From Pseudomonas multiresinivorans (lineage in GTDB: Bacteria; Pseudomonadota; Gammaproteobacteria; Pseudomonadales; Pseudomonadaceae), in assembly GCF_012971725.1 (NCBI RefSeq), contig NZ_CP048833.1, positions 3,472,001 to 3,536,000 on the forward strand: 64,000 nt of DNA, given 5' to 3'. Under the pieces are notes generated by a model that saw only the letters and a list, made by a program, of their open reading frames with translations, was not told where the DNA came from and did no database searches. Made by a program: the position numbers and the translations under genes. This document shows, one piece after another, positions 59,917 to 64,000 of the stretch. Position 1 is the stretch's first letter. Every line of letters starts with the position of its first letter.

Positions 59917-61611
59917 TCAGTGGCTCAGCAGAAGGCTCAAGGCGGCGCGCAACTTGCCCGGCTTCACCGGCTTGTTCAGCAGCGGCATCCCCAGCCTCTG
60001 CAGTGCCCGGCGGCAATCGTCGCTGCGGTCAGCGGTGATCATCACCGCCGGCAGCTCGCGGCGAAAATGCTCGCGTAGCCCGCGCACCGCCTCGCAGCCG
60101 GTGCGGCCATGGTCCAGGTGGTAATCGGCCAGGATCACCTCCGGCGCCTTGCCATCCAGCGCCTTCAGCGCTTCCTCGTAGCTCGTCGCCACCAGCACCT
60201 CGCAGCCCCACTGCCCGAGCAGCGCGGCCATGCTGAGGAGGATCGCCTCTTCGTTATCGATCACCAACAGGCGCCGACCGGGCAATGGATCGCCGGTGAC
60301 CGGGCGTGGGCCATTCTCGACCGGGCCGGGCTGCGGCAGGTCGCGTACCAGCGGTACCTCGATGGCGAACACCGAACCACGCCCCGGCACCGAGCGCACC
60401 TGCACGCGGCAACCGAGGATGCCGGCGATGCGGTCGACGATCGCCAGCCCCAACCCGACACCCCGGCGCTCCGCCGCACGGCCGGCATCCAGCTGATTGA
60501 ATTCTAGGAAGATGGCTTGCAGCTGATCCGCCGGAATCCCGCGCCCGGTGTCCCAGACCTCCATGCGCACCTTGTCGCCGCGTCGGCGAGCCGCCAGCAT
60601 CACGCTGCCACGCTCGGTGTACCGGCAGGCATTGCTGAGGAAATTACGCAGGATGCGCGACAGCAGGCGGTGATCGGTGCGCACCGCCAGCGCCGGTATC
60701 CGTGAACGCAGGCGCAACCCCGCCGCGCGCGCCACTTCGTCGAACTCCGAAACCAGCGGACCGAGCAGCTCATCCAGCGGATGGACATCCAGGTCCGGGC
60801 GGATCGCGCTCTGGTCCAGGCGGGCGATATCCAGCAGGTCGGTGAGCAGGTCCTCGGCGCCTTCCAGCGCCTGGTGCGTACGCTCGACCAGCACCTGCTC
60901 GGAGCCCGGCAACTTGCGTTCGCGCAGGGTGGAAACCAGCAGGCGCGCGGCGTTCAGCGGTTGCAGCAAGTCGTGGCTGGCGGCGGCGAGGTACTTGTCC
61001 TTGCTGTTGTTGGCGGCCTCGGCAGCGTCGCGGGCCTCGCGCAACTGCTGGTTCAGCCCTTCCAGCTCGCGGGTGCGGGCGGCGACGCGCTGTTCCAGTT
61101 CCTCGTTGAGGCTCTGCAGGCGCTGCTGGGCCAGCACGCGCTCGGTGATGTCGGCAACGAAGCCTTCCACCAGCCCCTCTTCATCGGGCTTGATCAGCAG
61201 GTTCATCAGCACGATGACGTGGCTGCCATCGCGGCGACGCAGGCGAGTCTCATAACCGAACAAGCCATCGCGCTCGCGCAACAGCGCCAGGATGCGGCGC
61301 ATCTCCGCTTCGCCCTCGACGAACAGCTGGCTGGCCATATCGGCGAGGCTCCACAACACCTGTTGCGGATCGTCGTAGCCGAGCATCCGCGCCAGCGCAG
61401 GGTTGGCGGCGCGCAGGCCCTGGCTCAGGCTGGCCTGGAAGATGCCGTGGACGGCGTGCTCGAACAGCCATTTGTAGCGGTTGCGCTCGGCTTCCAGCTC
61501 GTCCAGGCGCGCCACCAGCTCGGGATAATGGCTCTTGCGCGCGGAATGGCTGCCCAGCCCGAGCAGCCCGGCCAGGGCTTGTTGCTGCTGCTCGTCAGAG
61601 GGCCTCGCCAT
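59917..61611 (-). CDS. ercS: PAS hybrid sensor kinase of the ethanol/PQQ oxidation system
   Basis: 564 residues, soluble. Residues 40-160 are a PAS domain (WLFEHAVHGIFQASLSQGLRAANPALARMLGYD), then a coiled coil with HisKA H213 (LAAASHDLLQPLNAARLLV), an ATPase domain (NFLSNACRYTERG; RGVGLGLAIVDRIAGIL) and a receiver (LLVIDNEEAI; ILADYHLDHG). The layout and its place after ercA match ErcS (PA1992, recalled), part of the regulatory hierarchy of PQQ ethanol dehydrogenase in P. aeruginosa. The ATG at 61611 has GAGG 6 bases upstream and overlaps the ercA end by 17 bases. Confidence 0.9.
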   Translation of the reverse strand: MARPSDEQQQQALAGLLGLGSHSARKSHYPELVARLDELEAERNRYKWLFEHAVHGIFQASLSQGLRAANPALARMLGYDDPQQVLWSLADMASQLFVEGEAEMRRILALLRERDGLFGYETRLRRRDGSHVIVLMNLLIKPDEEGLVEGFVADITERVLAQQRLQSLNEELEQRVAARTRELEGLNQQLREARDAAEAANNSKDKYLAAASHDLLQPLNAARLLVSTLRERKLPGSEQVLVERTHQALEGAEDLLTDLLDIARLDQSAIRPDLDVHPLDELLGPLVSEFDEVARAAGLRLRSRIPALAVRTDHRLLSRILRNFLSNACRYTERGSVMLAARRRGDKVRMEVWDTGRGIPADQLQAIFLEFNQLDAGRAAERRGVGLGLAIVDRIAGILGCRVQVRSVPGRGSVFAIEVPLVRDLPQPGPVENGPRPVTGDPLPGRRLLVIDNEEAILLSMAALLGQWGCEVLVATSYEEALKALDGKAPEVILADYHLDHGRTGCEAVRGLREHFRRELPAVMITADRSDDCRRALQRLGMPLLNKPVKPGKLRAALSLLLSH

Positions 61612-62758
61612 ACACCACCTCGACATCGCGCAGGCTGGATTCGCGAGGGTTGGTAAGGATGCACGGGTCCTGCATGGCGTGGCGCGAGAGGAACGGAATG
61701 TCCGAGCTGCCGACACCGTGCAAGCCGAGGCTTTCGTGGAAGCCCACAGCATTCTTCAGGGCGATCAGGTGTTCCACCAGACGCTGGCGAATCTGCGCGT
61801 GGGTCATGCCCCGGCAGTCGATGCCGAAGGTCTCGGCGATCACCTTGAAGCGCTCGGGCGCGGCGCTGTAATTGAACGCCACCACGTGCTCCACCAGCAC
61901 GGCATTGCACAGCCCGTGCGGCAGGTCGAGGTAGCCGCCCAGGCTGTGGGACATGGCGTGGACCGCGCCGAGGATCGCGTTGGAGAACGCCAGCCCGGCC
62001 TGCATGCTGCCCAGCATGATCTTCTCGCGCAGGGCGATGTCCGCCGGATTGGCGATCATCTGCACCAGATTGCCGTTGATCAGCCGCATCGCCTCCAGCG
62101 CGTGGGGGTCGGTGAGCGGGCCGTGGCCGGTGGAGACGAAGGCCTCGATGGCATGCACCAGGGCGTCAATGCCGGTGCACGCGGAGAGAAATGGGTCCAT
62201 GGTCAGGGTGGTTTCCGGGTCGATCAGCGACACATCGGGCACCACGGCCTTGCTGACGATGGAGAACTTCATCCGCTCGTCCTGGTTGGAAATGATCACG
62301 AACTGCGAGACGTCCGCCGAAGTACCGGCGGTGGTCGGGATCAGGATCAGCGGCGGGCTGGGCACACGCAGGGTGTCCACGCCTTCGAACTCGAGGATGT
62401 TGCGGCCGTGGGCGGCGACGATGCCGATGCCCTTGGCGCAGTCCATCGGGCTGCCACCGCCGACCGCGACTATCACGTTGCAGCCTTCGCTGCGGTAGAC
62501 CTCGGCGCCGCGCATCACCTCCTCCACGCGCGGGTTGGGCGACACATCGGTGTAGCGGCAGAAGGGGATGTCCTGGGCGGCCAGGCTGGCCTCGATATCG
62601 GCGACCCAACCGGCGGCGACTACCCCTGGGTCCGACACCAGCAGCACCTTGCGCGCACCGAAGGTTTTCACGTAGTTGGCGACATTGTGCCGGCATCCGG
62701 CACCGAAAATGATCTCAGGCGAGACGAATTTGCGCAGTTGGCTGAGCTCGTGAGGCAT
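61595..62758 (-). CDS. ercA: Iron-containing alcohol dehydrogenase of the PQQ/ethanol regulon
   Basis: 387 residues, group III metal-dependent alcohol dehydrogenase. NAD-binding VAVGGGSPMDCAKGIG and PTTAGTSADVSQF; metal ligands in CTGIDALVHAIEAF, HAMSHSLGGYLDLPHGLCNA and a further His before the C-terminus. Its synteny (pqqH upstream, ercS downstream) matches PA1990-PA1992. In P. aeruginosa ErcA is needed for normal expression of the ethanol oxidation genes; its own substrate is not settled. The 85-base interval to pqqH has no other gene. Confidence 0.92.
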   Translation of the reverse strand: MPHELSQLRKFVSPEIIFGAGCRHNVANYVKTFGARKVLLVSDPGVVAAGWVADIEASLAAQDIPFCRYTDVSPNPRVEEVMRGAEVYRSEGCNVIVAVGGGSPMDCAKGIGIVAAHGRNILEFEGVDTLRVPSPPLILIPTTAGTSADVSQFVIISNQDERMKFSIVSKAVVPDVSLIDPETTLTMDPFLSACTGIDALVHAIEAFVSTGHGPLTDPHALEAMRLINGNLVQMIANPADIALREKIMLGSMQAGLAFSNAILGAVHAMSHSLGGYLDLPHGLCNAVLVEHVVAFNYSAAPERFKVIAETFGIDCRGMTHAQIRQRLVEHLIALKNAVGFHESLGLHGVGSSDIPFLSRHAMQDPCILTNPRESSLRDVEVVYGEAL

Positions 62759-62843
62759 CGGGGGCTCTGTCGTTATTGTTATGGGATATTTCCGGCAGCC
62801 TACTGTATCCGTCAGGTATTGCAATGCGACCTTGGAAGACGGT

Positions 62844-64000
62844 TCAGACCTCCAGCAGCGCCTGGTAGAAACGCCACTCCGCCTCCAGCGCGTGGGCAAG
62901 ATTGGCGGCCTGGCGGAAGCCATGGCGCTCCCCGGCATAGCGATGCACTTCCACCGGCACGCCGCGCCGGCGCAGGGATTCGACCATCGCGTCGGTCTGC
63001 GCCGGTACCACCACCGCGTCCAGTTCGCCCTGGAAGAAGATCACCGGCACCTTGATCTGCCCGGCCAGCAGCACCGGAGTTCGCTCGCGGTAACGCCCGG
63101 CGTCCTGCTGCGGATCTCCGATCAGCCAGTCCAGGTAGTCCGCCTCGAACTTGTGGGTCACCCGCGCCAGTGCCTGCGGATCGCTGACGCCATACAGGCT
63201 GGCGCCCCCGCGCAGACCGTCCAGCCGCGCCAGCGCCATCAGTGCGCTATAGCCGCCGGCACTGGCGCCACGCACGAAGACACGCTGCCGATCGATGCGC
63301 CCGGCGTTGCCGAGGCAATCCAATGCTGCGCCGATGTCTTCCACTTCCACCTGGCCCCAGCCCAGGTGCAGGCGCTCGCGATAGGCGCGGCCGTGGCCGC
63401 TGCTGCCACGGTAATTGAGATCCGCCACGGCAAAGCCGCGGCGGGTCCAGAACTGGATGCGCCCGTCGAACACTGGGTAACAGGCGGAGGTCGGACCGCC
63501 GTGTAGGAATACCACCAGCGGCGGCGCCGGCCGGTTGCCCTGCGCCGGATAGAAGAACCCGTGCCCGCACTCGTCTTCGCCCACCGGATAGTGAAATGCC
63601 TCGCCGCGGGACAATTCGGATTCCGGCAGCGGCCGTTCGCCACCGGCGAGTACCTGGGTGGAACCGTCCACCCGGCGGATCGCCAGCAGCGTCGGCAAGC
63701 GATCCGGTGCAGCGGCGATGCAATAGAAGTGGCGCTCATCCGCCGCCAGCGAGCGAAAGCGGCTGTACTCCGCCGCCAACCGGCGCTCGCCGCCACGTCC
63801 GTCATACAGCACCAGCACCCCGCGCCCCTCTTCGTAACGGGTCGCCAGCAGATTGCCGCGCAGCAGCGGCAGGAAGGTGTGCCCGCCCAGTTGCCAGGGA
63901 GCGCTGGCGTGATCGGCGGCGGCGCACGGCAAGGCCCCCAGGACCTCGTGGTACGGCTGCCAGTAGCCGGCGCAGTCGCTCAGCCAGTGCAGGCGCCCAT
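62844..64000 (-). CDS. pqqH: S9-family (prolyl oligopeptidase-type) peptidase, partial
   Basis: The frame runs off the right edge of the window; the visible 385 residues are the end of a longer protein. The alpha/beta-hydrolase C-terminal domain is complete: LVVFLHGGPTSACYP (oxyanion strand), Ser in FVRGASAGGYSAL, Asp in FFQGELDAVV and His in YAGERHGFRQA. The visible N-terminal part (LHWLSDCAGYW and GRGVLVLYDGRGGERRLA) resembles the propeller domain of dipeptidyl aminopeptidases. Position before ercA matches PqqH (PA1990, recalled), proposed to help mature the PQQ precursor peptide. Confidence 0.85.
   Translation of the reverse strand, partial: GRLHWLSDCAGYWQPYHEVLGALPCAAADHASAPWQLGGHTFLPLLRGNLLATRYEEGRGVLVLYDGRGGERRLAAEYSRFRSLAADERHFYCIAAAPDRLPTLLAIRRVDGSTQVLAGGERPLPESELSRGEAFHYPVGEDECGHGFFYPAQGNRPAPPLVVFLHGGPTSACYPVFDGRIQFWTRRGFAVADLNYRGSSGHGRAYRERLHLGWGQVEVEDIGAALDCLGNAGRIDRQRVFVRGASAGGYSALMALARLDGLRGGASLYGVSDPQALARVTHKFEADYLDWLIGDPQQDAGRYRERTPVLLAGQIKVPVIFFQGELDAVVVPAQTDAMVESLRRRGVPVEVHRYAGERHGFRQAANLAHALEAEWRFYQALLEV

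Overview
The window is about 64 kb of high-GC DNA from a Pseudomonas, most likely of the P. aeruginosa / P. nitroreducens / P. citronellolis group. The evidence is the gene content (bkdR-bkdA1-bkdA2-bkdB-lpdV, gcd with an OprB-type porin, ercS-ercA-pqqH, quinate genes around a fused quiC1), a DUF2790 protein, and many short palindromic REP sequences of the GTAGGAGCG type. The species is inferred; no rRNA or tRNA gene was seen.

Layout. 1-6 kb: the end of a drug exporter, a small secreted protein, a CSS-motif EAL phosphodiesterase divergent from a response regulator fused to a degenerate sensor kinase, and an MFS carrier. 6-11 kb: a probable amine-use locus (orphan polyamine-type binding protein, PucR regulator, FAD amine oxidase, cupin). 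11-13 kb: a repeat island holding an intact IS481-family element inserted inside a REP. 13-19 kb: PQQ glucose oxidation (gcd, OprB-like porin, divergent TonB receptor that may import PQQ). 19-28.5 kb: a YegP-like protein, then a permease, PLP phospho-lyase, small-molecule kinase and AraC regulator that fit ethanolamine breakdown through phosphoethanolamine, followed by a porin and a chemoreceptor. 29-36 kb: a GlxA-type regulator and the branched-chain keto acid dehydrogenase operon. 36-42.4 kb: quinate/shikimate catabolism, with one operator sequence shared by its two promoters. 42.5-46.5 kb: periplasmic cupin, DyP peroxidase, DedA protein, sodium:solute symporter.

46.9-61.6 kb is a signalling region: a diguanylate cyclase, then a minus-strand run of CHASE3/GAF hybrid kinase with three receivers, CheR, receiver-less CheB, REC-kinase and PAS hybrid kinase, with no receptor, CheA or CheW gene. 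A divergent hybrid kinase follows, then ErcS, ErcA and the start of pqqH, which belong to PQQ-dependent alcohol oxidation.

How the genes fit together: PQQ recurs as a theme (gcd, a possible PQQ receptor, pqqH, ErcA/ErcS). Most other loci are carbon or nitrogen catabolism paired with their own regulators. Two of these (aroQ and the ethanolamine-type operon) carry A-rich AANAANAA motifs beside a ribosome-binding site, as expected for Hfq/Crc catabolite repression. Gene starts were chosen by Shine-Dalgarno spacing and family-typical N-termini.
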